Below, one piece after another: positions 1 to 8,891 of a stretch of DNA of 64,000 nt. Location: NCBI RefSeq assembly GCF_007829815.1, contig NZ_VIWT01000001.1:248001-312000 (forward strand), written 5' to 3'. The stretch comes from Kitasatospora viridis. GTDB lineage: Bacteria; Actinomycetota; Actinomycetes; Streptomycetales; Streptomycetaceae. Numbering within the stretch: the first letter of the stretch is position 1; each line of letters starts with the position of its first letter. The notes under the pieces are model-generated. The model saw only the letters and a list, made by a program, of their open reading frames with translations, had not been told where the DNA came from and ran no database searches. A program made the translations under genes and the position numbers.

Positions 1-114
1 GGGGGGAGGTGGTGCGGGGGGCGGTCGGACGGGAGAGGGTCGAACGGGAGGGCGGAACCGTGCTGCGGCGAACGGGACTTCGCCGGTCGGGGGTCCGGCG
101 GGCCGGACGGGCAG

Positions 115-1002
115 TCAGAAGACATGGAGCATCTGGTAGAGCGCGGGATAGACGATCAGGATGGTCATCAGCAGGGTGAGCGCCGCGCCGGGCGCCACCA
201 TCTGCTCGCTGGTCGCGCCGGCCCTGGCCAGGTCGTCGGCGAGCAGCTCGTCCCGCAGGCCCTTGGCGCGGGCCCGCAGGGTGTCGTAGACGGCGGCGCC
301 GTCGGCCCCGGAGAGCCGCATGATGTCGGCCACGTCCTGGAGTTGGGTCAGGCCGAGCTCGCCGGAGAGCGCCTCCAGGCCCTCCCAGGGCGGCATCCGG
401 TCGGTGGCGGCCCGCTCCAGGGCGTCCTGGATCCGCCGGAAGACGGCGCCCCGGCCGACGGCGGCGGCCCGGCGCATCGCCTCGGCCGGACCGTGGTCGG
501 CGGCCCGCTCCAGTGCGACGAGTTCGAGGTAGGCGGAGATCGCGTGCAGGTACTCCGTCCGGGCCTCCTTGGCCTCGCCCTGCACGATGCCGTCCGGCAG
601 CAGCCAGCCCAGCACGGCCAGGCCCAGGCTGACCACCACCGGCAGGGCCACCGGCGGCGGGTAGCCCAGGGCGACGAGCATCGCGGTCAGGTAGGCCGGG
701 AGCATCAGGCCGATCAGCCCGAAGAGCAGCTTGTGCGCCATGAACCGGGCCGGGGTGCGGCCGATCAGGGCCAGCGACTGGACCGGCAGCCGGACGCCGA
801 GCACGCCGAGCGCCCGACCGCCGAGCCGGTCGTACCACTTCTCGTCCACCGGCTCGGCGTTCGCCCGGACGGGCTCCGCGGGCCGGTGCAGGCGGTCCAG
901 GGTCTGGCCCAGGTCCGGTGGCGCGGGCCGGAGTTCGGCGATCAGCAGGGCCAGGCCGGCGGCCGCCACGCAGCCGGCCAGGATCGCCCAGGGCGAGATC
1001 AT
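115..1002 (-). CDS. Type II secretion/Tad pilus F-domain membrane protein (TadC-like)
   Basis: This 295-residue protein looks like the inner-membrane platform component TadC of a Flp/Tad pilus machine, which with TadB couples the CpaF ATPase to pilin assembly. It has a hydrophobic N-terminal helix (about residues 4-22), a central hydrophobic hairpin (about 90-140), a charged cytoplasmic helical F domain (about 145-265) and a C-terminal membrane helix (about 272-292). The ATG at 1002 is chosen because it overlaps the TadB stop as ATGA; the open frame continues further upstream but only as an out-of-frame shadow of TadB. It is the last pilus gene visible before the left edge, and pilin genes would be expected further left. 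Assignment rests on architecture and gene order. Confidence 0.85.
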   Translation of the reverse strand: MISPWAILAGCVAAAGLALLIAELRPAPPDLGQTLDRLHRPAEPVRANAEPVDEKWYDRLGGRALGVLGVRLPVQSLALIGRTPARFMAHKLLFGLIGLMLPAYLTAMLVALGYPPPVALPVVVSLGLAVLGWLLPDGIVQGEAKEARTEYLHAISAYLELVALERAADHGPAEAMRRAAAVGRGAVFRRIQDALERAATDRMPPWEGLEALSGELGLTQLQDVADIMRLSGADGAAVYDTLRARAKGLRDELLADDLARAGATSEQMVAPGAALTLLMTILIVYPALYQMLHVF

Positions 1003-1955
1003 CGGACCTCCCCAACCGGCTCGGCCGCGGCCTGCGGCCCAGCCTCGGCGACCTGCGGCCGGCCGACCTGGCTGCGCCGGTCCGCCTCCAGCAGCCGCGG
1101 CAGCGGCTTGAACGCGGCCATCGAGCGCATCCAGGCGATCACCCCGACGAAGAGCAACGCCAGGACGAACAGCACCAGTTGGCCCTGGGTCGTGCTGTAG
1201 GGCGCGGTGTAGCGGGAGTTGAACGAGCCGACCACGATGACGAACAGGATGATGCAGACCAGCCAGCGGATGGTGGTGCGGTGCTTGGACCGGTCCGCCT
1301 CGATCGCCCGGCGCTGGCGCACCTCGTCGCGCAGCGAGTCGGCCAGGTCGGCCAGCGCCCGGGACAGGCCGGGCCCGCTGTCGCCGGAGCGCAGCACCAG
1401 CGCGGCCAGCACCTTGTCGGCGGTGGCGTCGGCGAGGGCGTCGGCGAAGGCGCGCAGCGCGTCCTCGGCCCGCCAGCGGGACTGCAGCCTGGCCGCCAGG
1501 TCGTCGATCTCGCCCTGCAGCGCGGCCGGCGCGGTGCGGCGGCTGGTGATCAGTGCCTGCTGGAGGCCGGTGCCGAGCAGCAGCACGTCGGAGAGCCGCT
1601 GGGTCCACTCGGCCAGGCCCTCCAGTCGCCGGATGTGGCGCTGGTCGATCCGGGTCGCGCCGAACAGCCAGGGCAGGCCGAAGACCAGCGCCGGGACCAG
1701 CAGCGCGGTCAGCGGGATCCCGCTGAACAGCCAGGCCAGCGGGGCGGCGATCAGCGAGAGCGCGCCCTGGATCCGGCGGCGGCGCAGCATGCCGGGGTCG
1801 GGCGTGCCGGTCGAGCCGTACCAGAGCAGCCGCAGCCGCAGCGCGAGCCGGCCCGGCTCGGCGTGCTCGGGTGCGGTGGAGCCGCGCAGTCCGGCCGCCA
1901 GCGCGACCAGGCCGCCCGCGACCAGCAGTCCGCACAGGGCGAAGAGCAGCATCAC
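999..1955 (-). CDS. Type II secretion/Tad pilus F-domain membrane protein (TadB-like)
   Basis: A 318-residue membrane protein predicted to be the TadB-type partner of the downstream TadC-like protein. It starts with a membrane helix (MLLFALCGLLVAGG region), has a hydrophobic hairpin around residues 65-103, a cytoplasmic helical domain rich in Arg/Glu (about 105-225) and two more membrane helices near 228-245 and 258-280. Its stop overlaps the next start by four bases, which indicates translational coupling. The first codons are ATG ATG (1955 and 1952), so the exact start is uncertain by one residue. It lies 40 bp downstream of the CpaF ATPase gene in the same operon. Confidence 0.85.
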   Translation of the reverse strand: MMLLFALCGLLVAGGLVALAAGLRGSTAPEHAEPGRLALRLRLLWYGSTGTPDPGMLRRRRIQGALSLIAAPLAWLFSGIPLTALLVPALVFGLPWLFGATRIDQRHIRRLEGLAEWTQRLSDVLLLGTGLQQALITSRRTAPAALQGEIDDLAARLQSRWRAEDALRAFADALADATADKVLAALVLRSGDSGPGLSRALADLADSLRDEVRQRRAIEADRSKHRTTIRWLVCIILFVIVVGSFNSRYTAPYSTTQGQLVLFVLALLFVGVIAWMRSMAAFKPLPRLLEADRRSQVGRPQVAEAGPQAAAEPVGEVR

Positions 1956-1995
1956 CGTTCCTCGGGGGCGAGTTGATGGTCCGTCAGGTGGTGGT

Positions 1996-3837
1996 TCACC
2001 GCTGGCCGCCGATCCGCAGCGCCAGCGGCGCGCTCCAACTCCCGTACGCGGACTGGAGCAGCCCCGCGTCGAAGCCGGCCCGGCGCAGGTCGTCCAGGCA
2101 GTTGGGCGGGGTGTGCGGCACGGCGCGCGGCTCGCCCAGGTCGGGGCGCGGGCCGAAGACGGTGTTCAGCGCGGGGCGGCCGTTCTCGCCGAGCCCGGTC
2201 ACCTCCATGACGTGCGAGACGAACCGGTGCCGGCGGCCGCCGACCGCCGTCTCGTCCACCATCGACACGTGCACGATCAGGTCGAGCGCGTTGGCGGCGA
2301 GCCGGTAGGCAAGCGTGTCTGTCATATGCGAGCCGTATTCGAGGCACAGTTCGGCGATGCGGTCCACCACCATCTGCGGGCCGCGGGCGTGCAGCGTGCA
2401 CATCGAGCCGCCCTCGCCGTTGGTCATCACCCGCAGCATCGGGACCACCTCGCCGGAGCGGACCTCGCCGACGATGATCCGGGAGAGCGTCATCCGCAGC
2501 GCGGCCGGGATCAGGTCGCCGATGGTCAGCTCGCCGGCCGCCCGGCCGTCCACCCGCTCGCCGTTGCCCTCGCGGGCCTCCATCGGGACCACCTGGCGCA
2601 GGTGGCCCAGGGTGTGCAGCCAGAGCTCGAACTCCGACTCCAGGGTGCCGATCCGCTCGTCCGGCGGGATCTCGGCGGCCATCGCGCGCAGCAGGCTGGT
2701 CTTGCCGACGCCCTGGGTGCCGGTGATCATCACGTTCTTCCGGGCCCGGATCGCGGCGGCCAGGAAGGCGGCCAGGGTGGCGTCCACGGTGCCGAGGTTC
2801 ACCATGTCGGCGAGGGTGGCCGAGGCGACCCGGTGGCGCCGGATGGCCACGTACGGACGGGGCGTCACCTCGGTCATCGCCTGCAGGCGCATGCCGCCCT
2901 CCAGGCGCAGCGCGAGGGTCGGGCTGGCGGTGTTGAGGCTGCGCTCGCCGCCGCCGTGCTGGCGGGCCAGGTCCTGGAGCAGCTCGATCAGTTCGGCGTC
3001 CGAGTCGGCGACCGGCGGGACCTGGCGCAGCGGCTGGTGCACCCGGGAGACCCAGACGTCGTCGCAGCCGTTGATCAGGATGTTCTCGATCTCCGGGTCG
3101 TCGAGGTAGGGCTGCAGGCGGCCGGCCCGGAAGAGCAGGTCGTAGACCGCCTCGGCGAGCGCGCGGTCCTGGTCGCGGGTCGGGGCGGCGCCGTGGGTCT
3201 GGGCGTAGCCGTCGGACCAGCGGGCGACGGCCTCCTCGATCAGTGCCCGGCCGCGCTGGCGGCGGGTGGCGCGGTCGACCTCGCTGCCCTGGCTGGTGGT
3301 CAGCCAGCTGACCTGCTGGTGGAGTTCGGCCGCCACCTGGCGCTTGAGCTCGCGCGCCACCTTGGGGTCGATGGCGGGCGGCGCGGGCCGGGAGCTCCAC
3401 GGGTCGGGGGCGGGCAGCACGGGGAGGGCGGAGGGGGTGGGGGACGCGGCGCCGGTGGGCTGGGCCCAGCCGGCGGGCACGGAGGCCGGGGCGGCGGGCG
3501 GCGCGACGGACCACGGCTGCCCGGCGGTGGGGCGGGCGGCGGTGGGCGGCACGGGGGCGGGCGGCACGGGGGCGGGACGGACTGGGCCGACCGTGAAGTC
3601 GGCCGGGCCGACGTTCGTGGCAACCGGGCCGACAGCAACCGGGGCACCGGCGACCGGGCCGGTGGTCAGGCCGGTGGTCAGGCCAGTGGTCGGCGGGGCG
3701 ACCAGGAAGTCGGCCTGGCCGACTTCCTGCGCAGGGCGGGCGAACGGCTCCGCTCCCCCGCCGTGCGCGGCCTCCTCCGCCGGGGGCCAGGCCCGGGCCG
3801 CGGGATCGGTGGTGTCACGCATCGGGCTACCGCGCAC
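1996..3837 (-). CDS. cpaF: CpaF/TadA family secretion ATPase
   Basis: A 613-residue hexameric secretion ATPase of the VirB11/CpaF family that would power Flp-type pilus assembly on the cytoplasmic face. The catalytic core shows a Walker A GTQGVGKTS near residue 372, a Walker B region with RIIVGEVRSGE near 454, and the TLHARG segment shortly after. The first roughly 155 residues are an unusual Pro/Ala/Thr-rich tail containing the repeated motif VG(Q/P)ADF, not part of the usual family core. GTG at 3837 is preferred because AAGGCGAGG precedes it at good spacing and it overlaps the upstream stop; an ATG at 3822 is the alternative. It sits between the ParA-like gene and TadB. Confidence 0.92.
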   Translation of the reverse strand: MRGSPMRDTTDPAARAWPPAEEAAHGGGAEPFARPAQEVGQADFLVAPPTTGLTTGLTTGPVAGAPVAVGPVATNVGPADFTVGPVRPAPVPPAPVPPTAARPTAGQPWSVAPPAAPASVPAGWAQPTGAASPTPSALPVLPAPDPWSSRPAPPAIDPKVARELKRQVAAELHQQVSWLTTSQGSEVDRATRRQRGRALIEEAVARWSDGYAQTHGAAPTRDQDRALAEAVYDLLFRAGRLQPYLDDPEIENILINGCDDVWVSRVHQPLRQVPPVADSDAELIELLQDLARQHGGGERSLNTASPTLALRLEGGMRLQAMTEVTPRPYVAIRRHRVASATLADMVNLGTVDATLAAFLAAAIRARKNVMITGTQGVGKTSLLRAMAAEIPPDERIGTLESEFELWLHTLGHLRQVVPMEAREGNGERVDGRAAGELTIGDLIPAALRMTLSRIIVGEVRSGEVVPMLRVMTNGEGGSMCTLHARGPQMVVDRIAELCLEYGSHMTDTLAYRLAANALDLIVHVSMVDETAVGGRRHRFVSHVMEVTGLGENGRPALNTVFGPRPDLGEPRAVPHTPPNCLDDLRRAGFDAGLLQSAYGSWSAPLALRIGGQR

Positions 3838-5254
3838 GGAGCACCTCGCCTTGGGTGTCGGTGTCCTCGGTCGGCACCGGGAACGGTTCGGGCGCCGCCG
3901 GGTGCGGAGCTATCCCGGCCAGCGGCGGGTAGCCCCCGGTGCCGGGCCGCACCTGCACCGGCCCGGCCTGCGGCACGAAGACCTGGCCCGCCGGGGAGGC
4001 GAACGCCTGCCCCGTGACGCTGGGCGGCACCACCCCGGGCCGCACCTCGGCGGCGTGGCCGGGCCCGGGCTCCGCCGCCGCGTCCCCGTCGGCGCTCGGC
4101 CGGGCCGAGCTCGCTCGCCGCGCGTGGTCCGGCTCCGCGTAGGTCCCCGGGACCGGTGCGCCCCAGGAGTCGGCCGCCGCGGCCGCCTGGTAGGGGGAGT
4201 CGTGGTAGGGGGAGTCGGCCGGGGTCGGCAGGTACGGGTCGGCCGGCTGGTAGGGCACCTCCCCGGACGTCCCGGGGACCGGGCCGCCCCAGCCGGGTCC
4301 GGCCGCGGCCGCCGGCCGGTACGCCTGGTCCACGCCCTGCTCCGTCGCTGCGCCCCAGCCCTGCTGGTACCCCTGGTACTGGTACGGCTGCGGCTCCGGC
4401 TGCGCCCGCACCTGCGGTTCCGGCTCCGGCGGCAGCAGCGGCCGCGGCTGCACGACCGGCTGAACCGGCGTCAGCCGCTCGTACTGCTGCCGCGCCACCG
4501 TCAGCAGGTGGTCCGCCACCGTCCGCGCCGCGCGCAGCAGTTCGGAGCGGACGAACCGGCGGTCCGTCGAGTCGCCGCCGTCCGAGAGCACCCGGGCGGT
4601 CCGGCTCGCGTGCGGCAGCGTGCCGTGCACCGGCACGCCGAGCTCGCGGGCCACGTCACCCGCCGGGTACGGGCCCTCGGCGACCAGCAGCAGTCCGAGC
4701 CCCTCGGCCCCCGTGCCGGCCGCCGCCAGGTCCTCGCGCAGTGCGGCGACCCGGGGGCGCGCGGCGCTCAGTCCGCGCAGGGTGGTGCGCACCGTCACGG
4801 CCACGCAGTCCGCGCGCCGGGCGAGCACGGCACCCGCACCGAGCGCGCCGGAGCGGCCCAGGTCGAGCAGCACGTCGAAGCCCCCGGTGTGCAGCCCGTG
4901 CAGCATGGCGGCCAGCGGCTCCCAGGTGTAGGCGAGCCCGGCGGCCTGCGCCGGGTCGGTGAGGCCGGGCAGCAGCAGCCGGTCACCGGTGGCGCCGGGC
5001 GAGAGGTCGATCAACTGCTCCCAGAACGCCTCGTCGAGCAGCCCGCGCCGGTCGGCCACGGCCAGGTTGCGCAGCCCGTAGCCGCCCTCCACCCGGCCCT
5101 GCAGCAGTCCGGCCAGCACCGCCCCGCCGTCGGGGTCGCACTCGACCAGCAGCACCTTGCGCCCCTCGGCCAGCGGCCAGGCGAGCAGCAGCGCGAGCGC
5201 GGAGGTGGTGGCGCCCGGTGCGCCGGGACCGCCGGTGAGCGCGATGACGGCCAT
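3827..5254 (-). CDS. ParA/MinD-type (TadZ/CpaE-like) protein with degenerate Walker A
   Basis: A 475-residue two-part protein. Residues 1 to about 260 have the fold pattern of MinD/ParA localisation ATPases (VLLVECDPDGG, then long alternating strands and helices), the role played by TadZ/CpaE in positioning pilus machines. The P-loop at residues 5-16 reads ALTGGPGAPGAT: both lysines of the usual KGGxGKT are missing, so ATP binding is doubtful. The second half is a Pro/Gln/Tyr-rich disordered tail with repeated PYQ, PYHDSPYQ and QPEP elements. The ATG at 5254 shares one base with the upstream TGA (TGATG). It feeds directly into cpaF by overlap. Function is inferred from position and fold. Confidence 0.8.
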   Translation of the reverse strand: MAVIALTGGPGAPGATTSALALLLAWPLAEGRKVLLVECDPDGGAVLAGLLQGRVEGGYGLRNLAVADRRGLLDEAFWEQLIDLSPGATGDRLLLPGLTDPAQAAGLAYTWEPLAAMLHGLHTGGFDVLLDLGRSGALGAGAVLARRADCVAVTVRTTLRGLSAARPRVAALREDLAAAGTGAEGLGLLLVAEGPYPAGDVARELGVPVHGTLPHASRTARVLSDGGDSTDRRFVRSELLRAARTVADHLLTVARQQYERLTPVQPVVQPRPLLPPEPEPQVRAQPEPQPYQYQGYQQGWGAATEQGVDQAYRPAAAAGPGWGGPVPGTSGEVPYQPADPYLPTPADSPYHDSPYQAAAAADSWGAPVPGTYAEPDHARRASSARPSADGDAAAEPGPGHAAEVRPGVVPPSVTGQAFASPAGQVFVPQAGPVQVRPGTGGYPPLAGIAPHPAAPEPFPVPTEDTDTQGEVLRAR

Positions 5255-5985
5255 CAGACGCTCCCCGAGGAGGACGGACTGGGCGAGGCCTGGGGCGCCG
5301 GGGAGGCGGCACCGGCCCCGCCCTTGGGCGCCAGGATGATCTGGTACTTGCCGCCGGCCGCCCACTGGGCCAGCCGGGCCGCGTCGGCCGGCTGCACGGC
5401 CACGTCGATCACCTGGTTGTCGCCGGGCTTGCCGACCTGGGCGACCACCGCGGTCAAGGTCTGCGGCGCCCCGTTGCCCGGGTCGCCGACCTCGACGATC
5501 TCCACCTGGGTGCCCACCTGCACGCCGGCGGCCGGCAGTTGGCTCGGGTGCACCGGCAGCCCGACCTCCTGCATGCCGGGCTGGACCACCACCGCGCCGG
5601 TCAGGTCGGCGGCCAGCAGCAGCGCGCCGCGGTGCAGGTCGGTGGTGGCCCGCCGGCCGACCGCCCGGTTCAGGTCGCCCGCGCTGATCGGGGCGAGCGC
5701 CGGGTCGCTGGCGATCCGGGCCACCACCAGGTCGTCGGGGGTGAGCGCCTGCCCGTACGGCACGTCATGGGCCAGCGCCAGCACGGCGATCCGCTGCCCG
5801 GTGCTGTTGTAGAGCACGGCGCCGCCGAGCCCGCCGGCGGCGATCAGCGCCACCGACATGGCCAGCACGGCGGGCCGCCGTCGCCGGTTCCGCAGGGCGC
5901 GCGTCGCATTGACCGGGCGCCCGCCCTCGCGGCCCTGGGTGGCCGGGGTGCCGAGGCCCGGCGTCGCGGCGGTACGGCTCTCCAT
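5254..5985 (-). CDS. SAF-domain membrane protein (CpaB-like)
   Basis: A 243-residue protein with a short basic N-terminus, one membrane helix (about residues 38-58) and then an exported SAF-like domain containing GQALTPDDLVVARI and LHRGALLLAADL, the pattern of CpaB/RcpC periplasmic pilus-assembly proteins. The C-terminus ends in a Ser/Pro tail. ATG 5985 is supported by AGGAAGG ten bases upstream. Its stop overlaps the ParA-like start. In Tad systems CpaB stabilises the machine at the envelope; the same role is inferred here. Confidence 0.8.
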   Translation of the reverse strand: MESRTAATPGLGTPATQGREGGRPVNATRALRNRRRRPAVLAMSVALIAAGGLGGAVLYNSTGQRIAVLALAHDVPYGQALTPDDLVVARIASDPALAPISAGDLNRAVGRRATTDLHRGALLLAADLTGAVVVQPGMQEVGLPVHPSQLPAAGVQVGTQVEIVEVGDPGNGAPQTLTAVVAQVGKPGDNQVIDVAVQPADAARLAQWAAGGKYQIILAPKGGAGAASPAPQASPSPSSSGSV

Positions 5986-6032
5986 CGGACTGCGGCCTTC
6001 CTGACGTACCGGTGACTGGCTTGGGGGACGGG

Positions 6033-7049
6033 CTAGTTGAGCACGTTGAGCGAGTTGATCTGGAGCTGCACGGGGGCGCTGGTGATCTGCAGGTCGAGCG
6101 GGCCCCAGACGTCGCCGGTCGTGGTGACGTGCCAGGTCAGGATCACCCGCGGCCAGAAGCCCCCGCCGGGCGCCGCCGGGCCGGACGGGGCCGGCCCGCT
6201 GGTGGGCGCCGCGCCGTCGGTGGGCGAGACCAGCTTCCCGTAGTCCGCGAGGCAGGCCCCGGCCGGCGGGTTCTGCTCCATGCCGGGGGTGTAGACGACC
6301 CCGGTGCCCTGGCTGGTGCAGTCCTGGGTCGCCTCGGTGCCACCGGACTTGAAGCCGAGGTCCCAGACCACCGAGGTCACGTGCGCCGTGGCGGTCACGG
6401 TGACGCCGCTCAGCGTGACGGTGGCCTGGAGGTCGCCCAGCTCCGAGGCGCGGGTGCCGGTCTTGGTGTCGAACCAGAGGAAGGTCGGCACACCGACCAA
6501 CGACTTGCCCTGCGGCGCGACATGGGCGATCGGCAGCTCGAACGGCAGCTGGTTGAAGGCCATCTGGCCGACGGTGGCGGGCGACGGCGGCGGGGCCGCG
6601 GTGTTCGGTGGCTGGGCCAGCCAGACCGACGGCGCCGGGCTCTCGCCACCGGCGGAGTCGAAGCAGACCCTGGCGTAGGCGGCGCCGCTGTTCGCCGGGT
6701 TCTCGCTCCACAGCGGATCGGTGGAGTCGGCCTGCCGGTAGTAGCAGCCGTCGTCGGTGTTGAACCACCCGTAATCCCCGTCCCAGCAGGGCTCGGTGAG
6801 GCCCTTCCAGGTGCAGCTGGTGTCCCCGCCGCCGGAGCCGCCGCCGGTGCTCCCCCCGCTGCCGCCGGGCGCGCCGCCGCTGCCCGGCTGGTTGAGCTCG
6901 ATGCAGATCGCCAGCACCAGGCACTGGTTCATCCCGCCGGCCGGCGGCGGCGTGTACGCGGCCTGCGCGGGAATGGCCGTTCCCGACACCAGTCCCAGCA
7001 GTAACAGGAGCATTCCCGCATATCGGCCTACCGGCCTCGTCCTCAACAT
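6033..7049 (-). CDS. Exported protein of the pilus operon, function unknown
   Basis: A 338-residue protein with a clear Sec signal peptide (basic MLRTRPVGRYAG, hydrophobic core, cleavage likely after IPAQAA). The mature part begins with a Gly/Ser-rich spacer (about residues 55-75), then a Cys- and Trp-rich segment (CTWKGLTEPCWDGDYGWF) suggesting disulfides outside the cell, and ends in strand-rich sequence (VILTWHVTTTGDVWGPLDL). I do not recognise a named family. ATG 7049 overlaps the end of the upstream lipoprotein gene by seven bases, so both belong to the pilus operon. It may be an envelope or surface accessory factor. Confidence 0.75.
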   Translation of the reverse strand: MLRTRPVGRYAGMLLLLLGLVSGTAIPAQAAYTPPPAGGMNQCLVLAICIELNQPGSGGAPGGSGGSTGGGSGGGDTSCTWKGLTEPCWDGDYGWFNTDDGCYYRQADSTDPLWSENPANSGAAYARVCFDSAGGESPAPSVWLAQPPNTAAPPPSPATVGQMAFNQLPFELPIAHVAPQGKSLVGVPTFLWFDTKTGTRASELGDLQATVTLSGVTVTATAHVTSVVWDLGFKSGGTEATQDCTSQGTGVVYTPGMEQNPPAGACLADYGKLVSPTDGAAPTSGPAPSGPAAPGGGFWPRVILTWHVTTTGDVWGPLDLQITSAPVQLQINSLNVLN

Positions 7050-7726
7050 GTCCGACCCGCCTCGCGGTTGAACTCGAAGACCTTCCAGATGACCCCGTTG
7101 GTCCGCATCACGGCCGTGGCCGGATAGCGGGTCAGGTGCTGCGGTGCGTCGTGGTACGAGCCATTGCTCGGATCCGTCTGGTGCCAGCCGGTGACGTCCA
7201 CGCAGTCCGATATCACCACGCTCGGCGTGGCACCGCCGAGATTCAGGCTCTGCACCACCGGATCGAGCGACGGCTGACCCGTCATCACCAATTTCGCGGC
7301 GTGCAGCGCGCGCAGGCTCAACAGCACACCGGACAATGCCGTTCCACTGGAGTACGCCGCGACCTGCGCGCCGTCCGGATCGGCCCCCGCGTACGCCTTC
7401 ACCTGCGCCGCCCACCAGTTCTGATAGGTACTCAGCACCGTTCGCCCGACGGCCGCTTCCCGGCCGTCCGCCGGCACTTGAGCCCCCCCGCCCGACGCAC
7501 TGGTCGAACTGCCCGCGGTGGGGACCCCCGAAACCCCGCTCCCCCCTGGAGTTCCGGCGTTCCCACCGGTCCCACCGGCCCCGGGGGTCCCGACCGGCCC
7601 GGTGGATCCGGTGTTCGGCAAATGTCCGGCGGCGCCCGCCGCTCCCCCGCAGCCGGCCGTGAGCAGGACCAGTGCGACACCGATCCCGATCGCCCGGAAG
7701 CGTAAGAATGCGCTGCTACGGCCCAT
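7043..7726 (-). CDS. Putative lipoprotein of the pilus operon
   Basis: A 227-residue lipoprotein: the N-terminus ends in the lipobox LTAGC (Cys about residue 25), predicting lipid anchoring after export. A flexible Gly/Pro/Thr-rich spacer with collagen-like GxP triplets (about residues 35-85) precedes a compact domain with VGRTVLSTYQNWWAAQVKAY and a C-terminal strand region that resembles NTF2-like folds of exported Streptomyces proteins, though I cannot name the family. ATG 7726 is preferred because AGGTGG lies five bases upstream; a GTG at 7735 would overlap that site. It is probably the first gene of the pilus operon. Confidence 0.72.
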   Translation of the reverse strand: MGRSSAFLRFRAIGIGVALVLLTAGCGGAAGAAGHLPNTGSTGPVGTPGAGGTGGNAGTPGGSGVSGVPTAGSSTSASGGGAQVPADGREAAVGRTVLSTYQNWWAAQVKAYAGADPDGAQVAAYSSGTALSGVLLSLRALHAAKLVMTGQPSLDPVVQSLNLGGATPSVVISDCVDVTGWHQTDPSNGSYHDAPQHLTRYPATAVMRTNGVIWKVFEFNREAGRTC

Positions 7727-7923
7727 TAGCCCCACCTAGTCGCGACTGCCCGACAGCTGGCCAAAGGCGGCAGCGCTCCCGACGCCCCGTCAAGACCCGG
7801 AAATCCGAACCGGAATCGTGATCTCGAACGTTGACCGAAAGCCGCCACCCGTCGCCCGACTGCGGTGCGGGGCACGATTCTTCGCCACCCGACCGCGCAG
7901 GGCAACACCTCGGGCCCCTGACC
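7727..7923. other. Intergenic region upstream of the pilus operon
   Basis: This 197-bp stretch separates the unknown gene at 7924-8823 from the pilus lipoprotein gene. It is less GC-extreme than its surroundings, as promoter regions here tend to be, and must carry any promoter specific to the pilus operon. I could not pick a convincing -35/-10 pair and see no strong hairpin. Confidence 0.5.
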
Positions 7924-8823
7924 TTAGTCGGAACCCGGATCCGGTGTGGTGCTTTCTCGCCACAGAACTGCCAACAGTTCTTCCGAAACCGACAATCCGG
8001 CCAGCGCACCCCGCACCGCCGCCCGATTCCGCAGCAACAACCGGCCACCCGAAGGAGGGACGAGCAGTCTGCCCTCGATACCTGACGCCAACTCACCCCA
8101 GGAGAGCTCGGCGGCCACCGCCGGCTGGAAGTCGGCCGGTGCGAGCGCCGCGGGCGCGGTCGGCACGCCGCGGTCCAGCACCCGGCCGAGCGCCCAGCTG
8201 AACGAGCCCTCACCACCGGGCAGGATCGCCGAACGCCCGCGCCGGCCGACCGGGTGCGGCCCTATCCGGCCCCAGAGCGGCACCCGCGAGTGGCTGAGCA
8301 GCTCGGCCACCCCCTGGTCGCCGGTCCGGCCGTCCAGCAGCGCCCAGGTGTCCGGCCGGGCCACCAGGTCCACCAGCAGCAGCGTCTCCTCCTGGGCGGC
8401 GTGCACCATGGTGCTCACCACCCAGTCCCAGGCCAGGCCCCTCCGGTAGGCGTTCTCGGTGGTGCTGCCGGCCGCGACCAGGGCCAGCCGGCGCCCGCGC
8501 GGGTCGGCCACCAACTGGCCGAGCAGCGCGACGATCAGCCAGCGCCCGCGCTGCCGGGCGGCCGTGCGCAGCGCGGTGAGCATGGTGTTGGCGTCCGCCT
8601 CCGGCGGCACCACGGTGACCCGGCAGTTGCGGCTGCCGCTGTCGAAGCAGACCCCGGGCAGCGCCCTGGCCAGCTCCGCCGCGCCCTGCCCGGCCAGGGC
8701 CGAGCCCGCGAAGGTCTTCTCCGGACCGCCGTTCGCGCCGATCAGCACCAGGTCGATCCCACCGGACGTCCCCGCCGCACTCGCCGTCCCCGGTGTCCCC
8801 GCCGTCCCAGCAGTCCCCACCAT
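7924..8823 (-). CDS. Conserved hypothetical protein, function unknown
   Basis: A 299-residue, probably cytoplasmic protein with no signal peptide or membrane helix. The first 20 residues are Gly/Thr/Ala-rich (repeated GTAGT-type steps), followed by IDLVLIGANGGPEKTF, then alternating strand and helix segments (GRWLIVALLGQLVADP, TLLLVDLVARPDTWALLDG) that suggest a Rossmann-like or effector-type alpha/beta domain. I do not recognise the family. ATG 8823 is taken as start; GTG at 8832 is possible. It is divergent from the flavin-fold gene at 8939 and shares with it a perfect inverted repeat at 8892-8918. Confidence 0.65.
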   Translation of the reverse strand: MVGTAGTAGTPGTASAAGTSGGIDLVLIGANGGPEKTFAGSALAGQGAAELARALPGVCFDSGSRNCRVTVVPPEADANTMLTALRTAARQRGRWLIVALLGQLVADPRGRRLALVAAGSTTENAYRRGLAWDWVVSTMVHAAQEETLLLVDLVARPDTWALLDGRTGDQGVAELLSHSRVPLWGRIGPHPVGRRGRSAILPGGEGSFSWALGRVLDRGVPTAPAALAPADFQPAVAAELSWGELASGIEGRLLVPPSGGRLLLRNRAAVRGALAGLSVSEELLAVLWRESTTPDPGSD

Positions 8824-8891
8824 CGCCCGCACCCCTGTCCACTCAGTCGCATGTCGCCGTCGTCGGCACCGCCCGGGCCGGTCCGCTCCGG

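Noticed and set aside
1..114. A further pilus gene at the left edge
   Set aside because: The 114 bases before the TadC stop show no coding frame I can support; the next gene would lie outside the window.
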